Of a stretch of 64,000 nt of DNA, positions 54,210 to 63,933 are shown piece after piece. Location of the stretch: contig CM044867.1 of the NCBI GenBank assembly GCA_024500155.1, positions 23,943,632-24,007,631 of the forward strand. The letters run 5' to 3'. Each line of letters begins with the position of its first letter. The stretch's first letter is position 1. The position numbers and the translations under genes were made by a program. This DNA comes from Chenopodium formosanum. Lineage: Eukaryota > Streptophyta > Magnoliopsida > Caryophyllales > Amaranthaceae. Under the pieces are notes generated by a model that had not been told where the DNA came from, ran no database searches, and worked only from the letters and a program-made list of their open reading frames with translations.

Positions 54210-56540
54210 TTGGCTATTTCCAATGAGGAAAATCAAGTGGACCCATCAAGTCTTATTAAACCTGTTGAGGCCATTGAAGAAGAGCAAATCTTCGAAGATG
54301 CCGAGGATCATTTTCCTTGTGGACAAGAACCTGCGACTAAACAGGAAGTGTGTATCCTTATAAAAGTCGTGTTGGAAGCAAGAGAATTATTACGCGAGGC
54401 CATGGAGGTTGTAAAAGAACGAAACGAACTACTCAAAAGTAGACATCTCCCTAAAGAGAAGAAATCGTTCTCCCTCCAAGTGATTGACACCCCCAAAAGG
54501 AGCAATAGGCCATACACTCCAATTGGGACGTCTTATGCAAACATGTTCAAAATGCTCTCCGAGAATGGTAAGGTTCAACTTCTCGAACCGAGACCATTTG
54601 AGTCACTTAAAAGGACAGATAGGTATTACTGTTCATATCATCAATCAGGAGGACATATAGTAGAAAACTGTTTCAAGTTCAAAGAATGGGTCCAACGACT
54701 GATTGATGACAAGAAGCTAGTCCAACTCCCACGAGAAGCTACAATTAACGGAGTGTGGGACAGTGATGATGAAGATGTCTACCTCAAAGATTTCGAAGAA
54801 ACTCCACTTTCGACGATATACCCAGTAGGTGACATTTGGGACGAGGAGGATTCACCTATAGATGTCCTCACAAGATCTGGGAGAATGCAACCTCCCGTCA
54901 CAACACAACCTATACCTACTATTCAACAAGTTCCCATACCTATTATAGAGGACAACGATGTTGTCAAACAGTTAAAAAAGACTATGGTCGAAATGAACGT
55001 ATGGAAACTTCTAGCTACATCCCGAGAGCATAGAGTTGCGGTTATGGATGCTTTAGCTAAAGTAGGGATAGATTCGGATACCACTCCTGAGGGGTTGGCT
55101 AACTTCCTTACGAGTGATCTCCCAAGTCCCATCAATTTGATCACTTTTTCCGACAAGGATCTACCGCCGGAAGGTGACAAACATAACAAGGCTCTTAACC
55201 TCACAATAATCTGCAAGAGGATGAACGTCCCTATGACTCTTGTAGATAACGGATCGGCAATTAATGTTTGCCCACTTAGAACTGCAAGGATGTTAGGAAT
55301 AAGAGATGAGGATTTATCCCCATCAACACAAGGAATAAGAGCCTACGATAACTCACGTCGCCAAGCATTAGGTACAATTACCATGAATATAACGGCGGGA
55401 GCAATCGAACATGATACTACATTCCAAGTAGTAGACATCAAGGCATCATTTAATCTACTATTGGGACGCCCTTGGCTTCATGACCTAAAGGCCGTCCCTT
55501 CATCTCTTCATCAGCAAGTAAAAGCCATAGTTGGAGGAATACCGATTACGATCGATGCTTCACCTATGAGAATTAAGACGATAGAAAATCCACTAATTAA
55601 TGTGGAGCATGATGAGAACGATGAAGACTTGTGGGGCTTTAATGAAGAGGTCTCCTTGATAGAGGAATATGAAAGGACCCCTCTTCACTATGACCTCCAC
55701 TCAAACATGGTGACCAATGCTATCTTAAGAAAACAAGGACACTTCCCTGGAATGACACTAGGAAAGAAGAAAGAGATAGCCAAGCACATGGGACTACCTG
55801 GCCTCCCTAAGTTAGACACTTTTGGACTTGGTTTCGAACCAACTCTCGAAGATCTTAAGCGAGCCCAGGAAAAATCAAAGGCACGTAGGAACGCTCGCAC
55901 ACAAAAGAAAGTAATACCAATGGATCAATACTCTCTTACCCTAAATGGACAGTTTATAAGAGAGGGAGAAGATTATCCATGTTATGAATTTCCGAAACCC
56001 TTCGTTGTAAATGGCATAAGACAACCTGGGTTCGAAATATTTTTGGATTGTTGCTTTCTAGAGAAGATCCCAACTCATAGCTATAAGGAGAAAGCACCCC
56101 CATGCTTTGACTTTAATGTCATGGGACTCCTCTTTGGGCAAGAAAAGAATGAGCCAAGATGTGTAGAAGACAACTCTTTACTCATTCAAACGGTCCTACA
56201 AAGTGAGAACTTTGACCCTTCAAAGCTTATCACTCCAGCGGAAGATCTAGTGCGAGGATGGCGCAAGATAGTAAAGGTGACTACTGCAAATGGAAAGAAG
56301 ATCTCCATAACTACAGGACAAGGGCCAATGTTCGAAGAATCGTCTGAGTCAGAGTCTGAGTCAGAGTCTTCCCCTATCGAGTCCTCTAAGTCTTTAGTTG
56401 TAGCACCTCCACCTAATTCTTCTACATCTATTCCTAGGATAGTTAGTAATCAAGTCCCAACAGACATCTCTTTATTTGATGTAATGATTTCTGAATTCAA
56501 TAATATGTCTTCTTCCCCTTACTCCTCGTGTTTTCTTTAA
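54210..56540 (+). CDS. Tat gag C-terminus and aspartic protease
   Basis: 776 residues, open throughout. Residues about 100-175 contain a second copy of the gag zinc module (YTPIGTSYANMF; CSYHQSGGHIVENC, Cys141/His144/His149/Cys154). The retropepsin-like domain has VDNGSAINVCP at about 345-355 (catalytic Asp346) and LLLGRPWLHDL near 416. A G-patch-like segment follows (GHFPGMTLGKKKE, GLGFEP), then a Glu/Ser-rich tail. DNGSA in place of DTGA is usual for Tat-clade proteases. The frame ends at 56540, and RT continues in another frame from about 56528, so a frameshift separates protease from RT. Confidence 0.8.
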   Translation: MAISNEENQVDPSSLIKPVEAIEEEQIFEDAEDHFPCGQEPATKQEVCILIKVVLEARELLREAMEVVKERNELLKSRHLPKEKKSFSLQVIDTPKRSNRPYTPIGTSYANMFKMLSENGKVQLLEPRPFESLKRTDRYYCSYHQSGGHIVENCFKFKEWVQRLIDDKKLVQLPREATINGVWDSDDEDVYLKDFEETPLSTIYPVGDIWDEEDSPIDVLTRSGRMQPPVTTQPIPTIQQVPIPIIEDNDVVKQLKKTMVEMNVWKLLATSREHRVAVMDALAKVGIDSDTTPEGLANFLTSDLPSPINLITFSDKDLPPEGDKHNKALNLTIICKRMNVPMTLVDNGSAINVCPLRTARMLGIRDEDLSPSTQGIRAYDNSRRQALGTITMNITAGAIEHDTTFQVVDIKASFNLLLGRPWLHDLKAVPSSLHQQVKAIVGGIPITIDASPMRIKTIENPLINVEHDENDEDLWGFNEEVSLIEEYERTPLHYDLHSNMVTNAILRKQGHFPGMTLGKKKEIAKHMGLPGLPKLDTFGLGFEPTLEDLKRAQEKSKARRNARTQKKVIPMDQYSLTLNGQFIREGEDYPCYEFPKPFVVNGIRQPGFEIFLDCCFLEKIPTHSYKEKAPPCFDFNVMGLLFGQEKNEPRCVEDNSLLIQTVLQSENFDPSKLITPAEDLVRGWRKIVKVTTANGKKISITTGQGPMFEESSESESESESSPIESSKSLVVAPPPNSSTSIPRIVSNQVPTDISLFDVMISEFNNMSSSPYSSCFL

Positions 56541-57430
56541 CTCAAGATGACGAGTATTTCTTAACTAATGATGAAAATGATAAAGAAATTATTAAAGCAA
56601 TGGAAACACTTGAAAACATGACACCAATAATTGAGGATACTGAAACGGTTGACATCTCAAAAGATCCAACCACTAAAAGAGAAGTTAAAATCGGACTCAC
56701 ACTAAACAAAGATGAAAGAACCGATTTAATTAATCTACTTAAAGAATTTATCGATGTATTCGCTTGGTCATATTAAGATATGCCAGGAATTAATAGAGAA
56801 ATAGCTCAATACACCATACCACTAATACCAGGAATGAAACCTGTAAAACAAAAGTTGCGTCGAATGAAACCCGACGTAGCTCTTAAAATAAAAGAAGTGC
56901 AAAAACAAATAACTGCAGGTTTTATCAGGGTATCCAAATACCCTGAATGGGTCGCAAATGTGGTCCCAGTTCCAAAAAAGGATGGTAGGGTTCGAATGTG
57001 TGTCGACTATCGAGATCTAAATAAGGCAAGTCCAAAGGACGACTTCCCTTTACCACACATCGATATCTTGGTAGATAATACAACGAATCACGCACTTCTC
57101 TCGTTTATGGATGGATACGCGGGGTACAATCAGATTCTCATGGCTGAAGAAGACATGGAGAAGACAACATTCATAACACCTTGGGGTACTTACTGTTACA
57201 CGGTAATGCCATTCGGGTTGAAAAACGCGGGTGCTACTTACCAACGAGCAACGACTGCCCTACTCCATGACATGATGCACAAGGAAGTTGAAGTATATGT
57301 GGACGACATGATTGTGAAATCCAAAGACCGTCCAGGACATCAAGTAGCCTTAAGAAAATTCTTCGAAAGGCTAAGGAAATACAACATGAGGTTAAACCCA
57401 TCCAAATGTGCTTTTGGAGTAACCTCATGA
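56528..57430 (+). pseudogene. Tat reverse transcriptase, two stops
   Basis: After a leader (LTLNKDERTDLINLLKEF, FAWSY) an in-frame TAA (56774-56776) is followed by RT: MPGINREIAQYTIPL, VRMCVDYRDLNKASPKDDF, SFMDGYAGYNQI (catalytic Asp), MPFGLKNAGATYQR, VYVDDMIVKS (YVDD active site, residues 173-176 of the second frame). An in-frame TGA at 57428-57430 interrupts the segment just before KLLGYVISSRGIEIDP, which continues in the next frame-compatible ORF. The core is well kept, but the two stops abolish translation. Confidence 0.85.
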
Positions 57431-59122
57431 AAACTCTTGGGATATGTCATAAGCTCTAGAGGAATAGAGATAGACCCAACCAAGATAAAAGCAATCATGT
57501 CAATGCCACCGCCCAAAACCGAAAAGCAAATTCGGGGATTTATTGGCCGGTTGCAATACATAAGTAGGTTCATATCCAAGTTAACCACAATATGTGAACT
57601 AATATTCAAAAAGCTCAAGAAAAATGTGCCAGTAATATGGGACGACGAGTGTCAAAAAGAATTTGAGAAGATCAAAGCCTATCTCGCCAATCCTCCCGTA
57701 TTAGCTCCAGCACTCCCAGGAATCCCTCTAAGGTTGTACTTAACAGTCACCAAAGAAACAATGGGGGCTATGCTCGCACAAGAAGTAGAAGACAAAGAAA
57801 ATGACATCTACTACCTAAGCAAAAAGATGCTTGAATATGAAACACGCTATACACCACTTGAGAAATTGTGCCTCGCATTGGTGTGGGCCACAACCAAGTT
57901 AAGACACTACATGCTCGTCCACGCAGTCTTTGTAGTGTCACGAATGGATCCTCTCAAGTACTTATTCAATAAATCTACGCTTAACGGACGCATTTCAAGG
58001 TGGATAGTTAATCTAGCCCAGTTTGATGTAAGATTCATGCCTCAAAAGGCCATTAAAGGATCTGTGGTCTCGGACTTCCTAGCGGACTTCCCAATAGAAG
58101 ATTCGACACCAATACATGATAACGAATTTCTAGATGAGGATTTGATGGTCACAGAAGATGATACCTGGACTCTATACTTTGATGGAGCCTCAAACCAAAA
58201 GGGATGTGGCGTAGGAGTCCTATTAGTGTCACCTAATGAGGAACACGTTCCCATCTCAATAAATCTAGACTTCGACGTTACCAACAACGCTGCAGAATAT
58301 GAAGCATGCGTGGTATGCCTCGAAACAGCTCTAGCATTAGGTGTGAAGAAACTTCGAATTTTCGGAGATTCCTCTTTGATCATCAACCAAATCTCCAAAA
58401 GATGGAAAGTCAGGAGCGAAAGCTTAGCTCCTTACCAAACATACTTGGAAAATCTCACCGATCAACTGGAAAAGGTAGAATACACCTATCTACCTAGAGA
58501 AGAAAATCAATTTGCCGATGCCTTGGCAAGACTAGCCTCAATGGTTAGAATTCCTAAGGAAATTGAGCAAATGACTCTAACTATAGAAAAAAGGCATAAA
58601 CCGACATATATCCAAGCTATAGAAGACGATGAAGTGGTCCTAGAGGAAGAAGAAGAAGAAGAAGAACCATGGTATACTCATATACTCAATTATGTCACCA
58701 AGGGAGAATATCCTCCTCATGCTGACAAAAGAGCAAAACGAGCTTTAAGACTTTTGGCTTCCCAATATGTACTCATAGGAGATGAGTTACACAAACGGGT
58801 ACCTAAAGGTCGAGCTCTCTTATGTGTAGGCAAAAAGGACGCTCAAAGGGCTATGAGAATAGTCCATGAAGGAATATGTGGAACACATGTTAACAGCAAA
58901 ATGCTAGTCCAAAAGATAATGCGAGAAGGATACTATTGGACTACCATGAATAGGGATTGTCATCAATATGTAAAAAGATGCCCTAAATGCCAAATTTATG
59001 CAAACTTGCAACATATTCCTCCATCCCTTCTCTACACATACACTTCACCATGGCCCTTCTCAACATGGGGAATTGATATAATTGGAAAAATCACACCTCC
59101 TGGAACAGGAGGCCACGAATAG
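57431..59122 (+). CDS. Tat RT thumb, two RNase H domains and integrase N-terminus
   Basis: 562 codons in frame with RT. Order: RT end (GFIGRLQYISRFISKLT), first RNase H (ETRYTPLEKLCLALVWATTK), then a second plant-type RNase H (WTLYFDGASNQKGCGVGVLL, NNAAEYEACVVCLETAL, FGDSSLIINQI, NQFADALARLAS). Last is the integrase zinc domain (HEGICGTHVNSK, CHQYVKRCPKC) and the first core Asp (STWGIDIIG). The second RNase H was acquired by the Tat clade; the first is usually degenerate in it. An acidic insert (EEEEEEE near residue 400) precedes integrase. The frame stops at TAG 59120-59122 within the integrase core. Confidence 0.9.
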   Translation, partial: KLLGYVISSRGIEIDPTKIKAIMSMPPPKTEKQIRGFIGRLQYISRFISKLTTICELIFKKLKKNVPVIWDDECQKEFEKIKAYLANPPVLAPALPGIPLRLYLTVTKETMGAMLAQEVEDKENDIYYLSKKMLEYETRYTPLEKLCLALVWATTKLRHYMLVHAVFVVSRMDPLKYLFNKSTLNGRISRWIVNLAQFDVRFMPQKAIKGSVVSDFLADFPIEDSTPIHDNEFLDEDLMVTEDDTWTLYFDGASNQKGCGVGVLLVSPNEEHVPISINLDFDVTNNAAEYEACVVCLETALALGVKKLRIFGDSSLIINQISKRWKVRSESLAPYQTYLENLTDQLEKVEYTYLPREENQFADALARLASMVRIPKEIEQMTLTIEKRHKPTYIQAIEDDEVVLEEEEEEEEPWYTHILNYVTKGEYPPHADKRAKRALRLLASQYVLIGDELHKRVPKGRALLCVGKKDAQRAMRIVHEGICGTHVNSKMLVQKIMREGYYWTTMNRDCHQYVKRCPKCQIYANLQHIPPSLLYTYTSPWPFSTWGIDIIGKITPPGTGGHE

Positions 59123-59914
59123 ATTTTTGTCGCAATTGATTACTTCACAAAGTGGGTTGAAGCACAATCATATGCTAAACTCACTGCAAAGCATGTAGCA
59201 CTCTTTATCGAAAGAAACATAATTTGTCGATATGGAGTCCCACATGAGATGATAAGTGACAATGGAAATCACTTTCAAGCCGAATGTGAAGAATTGCTAC
59301 AAAAATATGGTATTCAACATCATCACTCTTCCCCTTATAGGCCTCAAGCAAATGGAGCAGTTGAGGCAGCCAATAAAAATTTAAAGACTATCATCGAGAA
59401 AATGACAGAAAATTACAAGGACTGGCCTGACAAACTCCATTTTGCACTTTGGGGTTATCGCACGTCAATCCGAACATCAACAGGAAATACGCCATTCGCC
59501 TTAGTCTACGGAATGGATGCCGTACAATTTGTAGAATTAGAAATACCTTCTCTACGCATCGCTTTAGAAAGTAAACTCGATGAAGTTGAATGGACTAGAG
59601 CACGGTATGAAGAGTTAATTCTTCTTGACGAAAAGCGACTAGATGCTCTACATCATACCCAATGCTACCAAACTCGTATGGCTAGATACTTCAACAAAAA
59701 GGTTAAGACTAGAAATATCAAGGTTGGAGACTTGGTATTAAAAGCACTAAGGAAAAATGTTTTGGACCCAAGAGGAAAGTTTAGGCCCAATTGGTCAGGA
59801 CCATACATTGTCAAAACAATTTTGTCGGGAGGCGCGTCTAAATTAACTGACATGGATGGCAATGAATTTTCAAATATGACAAACCTTGACCAAATTAAGA
59901 AGTACTACCCATAA
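59123..59914 (+). pseudogene. Tat integrase, catalytic core and C-terminus
   Basis: Same frame as the previous segment after one TAG: VAIDYFTKWVEAQSY, MISDNGNHFQAECEELL (second catalytic Asp), RPQANGAVEAANKNLK (catalytic Glu), WGYRTSIRTSTGNTPF, and a C-terminal DNA-binding part ending WSGPYIVKTIL and LDQIKKYYP. It would insert element DNA into the genome. The DDE triad is complete; only the TAG prevents translation. Confidence 0.9.
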
Positions 59915-60417
59915 TTACTTGAGTAGGACACTCAAGAGAGCTACGTTTGGCCTGATTCCTTAGGAAAGGATACGTAGGTAACCCTTTGAAGGGTGCGGCC
60001 ACTTTAATTTTTAAAATTTTCAAGCTCCAGGCATCAACAAAAACATAACAGCAAGAAAGCAAGTCTGTCGCCACAAAATAGACTCTGTCGCCAGACGACA
60101 ATTTTGTCGCCAGGCGACAGAAAGAAAATTCCGGCGACAAACTCAAAAAAGGCAGCGCCAGTTTTCTGCAAGCATCTGGGCAAGTTGGGTGCGTTCTGGA
60201 AATTTTTCGACTTCCGTACTCGAAGAAATTTTCCCGAAAAAATATTTTAAGTTGCTTTCATTGCTTTAAATTAAAAGCTAAAATTGCATTAATAAATGAA
60301 AAATTACATTATTGATGAAATAAAGCTTAAAGAAATTAAAATTAACTTAAACAAATTTAAAATTGTCTAATAAATCATAAGAAGAGTAATGCTCTAATCT
60401 TTCTTTTCTTTCTTAAT
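59915..60417. other. Spacer between integrase and antisense ORFs
   Basis: Convergent end region with hairpin cluster 3 and AT-rich DNA. TTTAAATTAAAAGC-type repeats suggest shared 3' ends of sense and antisense transcripts. Confidence 0.5.
60063..60148. repeat. TGTCGCC hairpin cluster 3
   Basis: CTGTCGCCAGACGACA, TTTGTCGCCAGGCGACAG and half-site GGCGACAAAC. Confidence 0.85.
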
Positions 60418-61209
60418 TCATTTCCAATTCTTATCTGCATTTTCTTCTTCATCCATCACTTTTGCTAAGAGACATCCATTAGAAGATCTACATTCTGTTT
60501 TGGTGTAGATGGTCTCTCCCTCAGCCAAAACCCCATGTTTCTTCTCGACCCAAACCTTCTTTTCTGTAGAGTCCACTTTTCTTTTTCCTTTGTCTTTATT
60601 AGAGCTCTTCTTCTTAGGCATGATAGGAGTCTTAAACTCAATTTTTTTACCTAGGCGTTCCTTAGCAGGAACTTTCTTGTCTCTCAGGTGAGTCTTCACA
60701 TTGGCCTTCTCTACTTTGACTTGGTCCTTTTGAGATCTCCCTTCTAGCCATTGCTTCACACTATTGGACAAAGAAGGTGGAACCTTATGAGTAATCACTT
60801 CCCATAAAGGTCTGGCACACCAATATTTGTCAAAGCGCTCAACTTCTTGTGAAACAGGGAATTCATAAGGACGGCGAAGATCTCCTGTAGGGATAGTTTG
60901 TGCAATTCCATATTGTCTCTTTACTCTACAGGGATAATAAAACGTCAATTTTGACAATCTAGGAAGTCGACAAAAGGGTTGAGTATTACAACCAATCATC
61001 TTCTCAAGCTTCCACCAAGGAACGACCCACTTAATGGAGTAGTCACCAGAGGCAAACACTTTGCCCCACTCACGGCGACCCATCTTTAAAGAGAAACGCT
61101 TCTTTCGCCGAACAAAGCAGTTGGGAGTATACTTGTCAATATTATCAGGAGGACTAATAAATCCTAGTCTCTCCATGAGCCATATCTGTAAAAAATTCAA
61201 TGCATACAA
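60418..61209 (-). CDS. Antisense ORF of the Tat element, C-terminal exon (DUF7745-like)
   Basis: 263-residue frame. The first part (FLQIWLMERLGFISPPDNID, WGKVFASGDYSIKWVVPWWK, GDLRRPYEFPVSQEVERFDK) resembles the second half of DUF7745/plant-mobile-domain-like proteins. The rest is Lys-rich (KKKSSNKDKGKRKV), as in nuclear proteins. It continues the frame at 61197-61910, probably through an intron near 61200, though no clean GT-AG pair fits. Extra antisense ORFs between integrase and the 3' LTR are described for some Tat elements; their function is unknown. Because it is long and open while gag-pol is broken, it may be under different constraint. Confidence 0.6.
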   Translation of the reverse strand: MYALNFLQIWLMERLGFISPPDNIDKYTPNCFVRRKKRFSLKMGRREWGKVFASGDYSIKWVVPWWKLEKMIGCNTQPFCRLPRLSKLTFYYPCRVKRQYGIAQTIPTGDLRRPYEFPVSQEVERFDKYWCARPLWEVITHKVPPSLSNSVKQWLEGRSQKDQVKVEKANVKTHLRDKKVPAKERLGKKIEFKTPIMPKKKSSNKDKGKRKVDSTEKKVWVEKKHGVLAEGETIYTKTECRSSNGCLLAKVMDEEENADKNWK

Positions 61210-61910
61210 TTAGTATTACTATACAAAAATAAATTTTTAATTTCTGTAATTAAGAATGTTATTTTTCCTCCTGTAATAAAATTGGAGAGCCTTGAAGGGG
61301 TGCTTTTGGATTTTTTTTTCAATTCATCAAGACTTAGCATAGTCTCTCCAACAATCAATGGCATTAGATTTCTCCCTGATTCGATTTGTTCTAGTATGGA
61401 TATGTTAATTGCTTGGCCCTCATTATTCTTACCACTAGTAAGGAGATATTGGCTAAGCATGCAAAAGAGGAAGGCTCTTCTTCTATAAACATGAAAAGAT
61501 TCGGAGCGTGGTCTATCAAAATAAAAACGTGCAAATTCTTTTAAGTCAACATTATTACCATGCACTATGTTTTTTAGATCTTTACCCCTAAGATCAAGAA
61601 AACGCTCATAGTCTTTATAATAATACTCACTCACCCTAGGCATTACCGCAAGATTTAAGGAAGGGATGCCTAGAATGGCACCTAATTCTTCCGGTAAAGG
61701 GCATATTTCATCATAGAATAATTTAAAACAATGAATATTAGAATCCCAATATTCTAAGGCGGTATGAATAATGTCTATGTCAAGATCTACCCCCTTTATA
61801 CCATAAATACCCCCCACATGGAAAAAGTCAAGTTCTTTTCTCTCTTTAGTGGTTAAAGAACGACACCACTCACGTGTGAAATCACAAAAGCTTTTCTTAA
61901 TTAAAGGCAT
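61197..61910 (-). CDS. Antisense ORF of the Tat element, N-terminal exon (DUF7745-like)
   Basis: 237 residues from ATG 61910: FCDFTREWCRSLTTKERKEL, LDIDIIHTALEYWDSNIHCF, CPLPEELGAILGIPSL, FARFYFDRPR, RRAFLFCMLSQYLL. An opening of the type 'L...W.....CF.F....CPT.EE...LLG.P' is typical of DUF7745 and related plant mobile domains. It is divergent from integrase across hairpin cluster 4, which lies 120-180 bp upstream of this start codon. No targeting signal is seen. Role unknown. Confidence 0.65.
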   Translation of the reverse strand: MPLIKKSFCDFTREWCRSLTTKERKELDFFHVGGIYGIKGVDLDIDIIHTALEYWDSNIHCFKLFYDEICPLPEELGAILGIPSLNLAVMPRVSEYYYKDYERFLDLRGKDLKNIVHGNNVDLKEFARFYFDRPRSESFHVYRRRAFLFCMLSQYLLTSGKNNEGQAINISILEQIESGRNLMPLIVGETMLSLDELKKKSKSTPSRLSNFITGGKITFLITEIKNLFLYSNTNCMH

Positions 61911-62508
61911 GATTTATTGTTAATTTAATTAATTATTAATCTGTTCGAATTATACAGAAAACGTCAGATCTGGGGGCTATTTATAAACAAAATTTCGCTA
62001 GAATTCGAATCCTGAAAGAATTCGGAAAATTAAGTCTGTCGCCAGATGACAAGCTTGTCGCGTGGTGACAACACGTTTTAGCCAGCGACAGCCACGCGCA
62101 ACATAAACCGCATTTTTCTAACTTCGATTCGACTTTGATTTTGCCTATCAAACCCCGCTATATCCAACTCAATTTCATTTTTGCTTTTTCCTTTTGATTA
62201 AAATGAGCTAAATTAACTTAAGCTTATTTTTAGTCAAATTCAATTATTTTATTTTTCATTTTTTCTTTTGGGGGAGAAAGTCGGATACCCTCCATTAATA
62301 ATAAAAATGACGAAAATTTTTGCGCAAAAATTAAGTTACAATTTTTCGCACACACTCACATGCACATAAAAAAAAAAAAAAAAATGCAAGAATAAAACGA
62401 GCTTAATAATAAAAGTTTACATATATACAAAGTGTCTAATACATGAGTCATATAAATACAAATGGACAAAGTCCTACAAAGTCAAATAAAAATAAAACAC
62501 AAGTACAA
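61911..62508. other. Leader of the antisense ORF and spacer
   Basis: Holds hairpin cluster 4, an AT-rich stretch and a G-rich run (GGGGGAGAAAG, 62270-62280) that could be a polypurine tract. Beside it, AAGTCGGATA..CCTCCATTAA resembles 52811-52835. Confidence 0.45.
62034..62095. repeat. TGTCGCC hairpin cluster 4
   Basis: CTGTCGCCAGATGACAAG, TTGTCGCGTGGTGACAA and half-site AGCGACAG, in the same hairpin-hairpin-half order as cluster 1. Confidence 0.8.
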
Positions 62509-63933
62509 CTATGGTGCGGGAGGCCGCAAATGATGAGGAATGTTGAAAGTATCAAAGAATGTCGTACTACGTGGAGTATGTCCCTCACCATCTCCCGATC
62601 CACCGGCCGCCGGAAACCTCAGCTCAGGGCCTGTCCAACCCGACTCACCCTGATACCCGATCGACAACGGCTGAGGCTGCAAGGGCTGCTGCGATGACAA
62701 GCCGACCTTGCACATCCCACCACCCATCGAGGGAGCCGCTGTTGTCCCTCCTCGGCCAGTCGGCCTGGCAAAAACCTCCTCGGGAGAGGAAGCTGAGTCC
62801 TCCGTAGGAGCAGCTTAGATCGGCCACCCCGACCACCAGAAGAAGTGCGGCGACGCCTCGAGTCGGACCTAGTCGGCTCTCTCCTAGGCTCGAGCCTCGA
62901 CCGAGTACGTGGAGAAGGAATAGGCCGTCCCTGCAAAATGAATCAAGTTAAAAATCAAGTAAAGGGCATAATGAAAAGCAATACAAAAGAAATACAAGAG
63001 AAATACCTCCTCGACGTCGTTTCTACAACAGGTAGCTCGGTTCCGCAACCTCACGAGCTGGCTGCGAAAGGCGTCTATACACCTCGCCATAACTGTCACC
63101 ACCTCGTGAGAAAACTGTCAAAGGAACAAAATCAGTAATGGTACAAAGATAAATACAAAAGCAAGAACATGAATACGCTCACCCGAGTCTGGTGACGAGG
63201 AATAGAGCGCTCCACGAAACGCTCCTCCTCAGGAGCTGGAGGAATCATCTCCTCGATCGGCCCGTACATGCCCTGATAACGAATGGACATCATCGGGGGA
63301 ACAAACTCCCTAGGCCCGGCCAGATAAGAATAAATCCGAATGATTAGAATTCACTTGGGGGCTACCAAAGTAAATAAAAAGAAATAAAGCGAAAACATAC
63401 CGCTGCCTCCTCAGATAGGACAGGAGCCGGCGCCAGCAGAGGCAACAAGTCCTCCTCATAGCTCTGCTCCAAGTGGACATAGGACCGCCAGGGAGTACCC
63501 CGAGACGATCCACTCGCCTGATCACGCAGCAATGCCTCATGGAACATATGTCGTGGCGGACGGGCAGGGACGATGAAGACGTCTGAGGAGTGCTGGATGG
63601 ACACCCTCTCTCCTAGATAGACCACAGCGTCGTACGTCCCCAGAAATTAACGACGCTCGGCAGTGTACTGTGCGGCTAGCACAGGTACAGCAAGTTTAGC
63701 CCAGGGTCGGTAGACCGCACCAGGCTCCTACAAAACAGCTATGTAAGATAAATGCTAACAAAGAGATGATAATTAAAAAGTAAATGTTCACGAGAACCTA
63801 CCGAGAGGATCAGCTCTTGAAGGCGTGCAGCCTCGACTGGACCGCGACGACCTCCCCAACCAGCAGCAATAGGGAGCTCGCGAGGAGAAGGTCTCGCCGG
63901 CGCGAGTGAAGGGAAGTACTCGTAGAACCAAAT
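62509..63933 (-). pseudogene. Spliced plant-mobile-domain-like pseudogene
   Basis: Minus-strand exons with GT-AG borders and consistent phase 0: 63933-63802 (IWFYEYFPSLAP, LPIAAGWGG), 63727-63401 (VYRPWAKLAVPVLAAQYTAE; FLGTYDAVVYLGERVSIQ), about 63330-63183 (EFVPPMMSIRYQGMYGPIEE), 63114-63007 (FSHEVVTVMARCIDAFRSQL), and 62936-62509 (Arg/Ser-rich, then a Gly/Pro tail). The order W.YEYFP..AP, a central Tyr-rich region and a final helical exon fits the plant mobile domain / PP7-long-form-like family found in hosts and elements. An in-frame TAA (63649-63647) and a frameshift near 62815 make it a pseudogene. More exons lie beyond 64000. It may belong to the Tat element or be an independent gene next to it. 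Confidence 0.55.

Larger units (their letters stand above)
50833..62340 (+). mobile_element. Tat-lineage Ty3/gypsy retrotransposon, 3' LTR not in window
   Basis: Starts TGTAGACACCC with an LTR-like promoter region, then gag, protease, RT, RNase H, a second RNase H, and integrase on the plus strand (53069-59914), then antisense ORFs (61910-60418). The double RNase H and the DLNKASPKDDFPLPHID form of RT are marks of the Tat clade. No second copy of the LTR start is found before the window end, so the given end is only the last internal landmark; the element may extend beyond 64000. Coding has at least two frameshifts and three in-frame stops. Confidence 0.8.
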
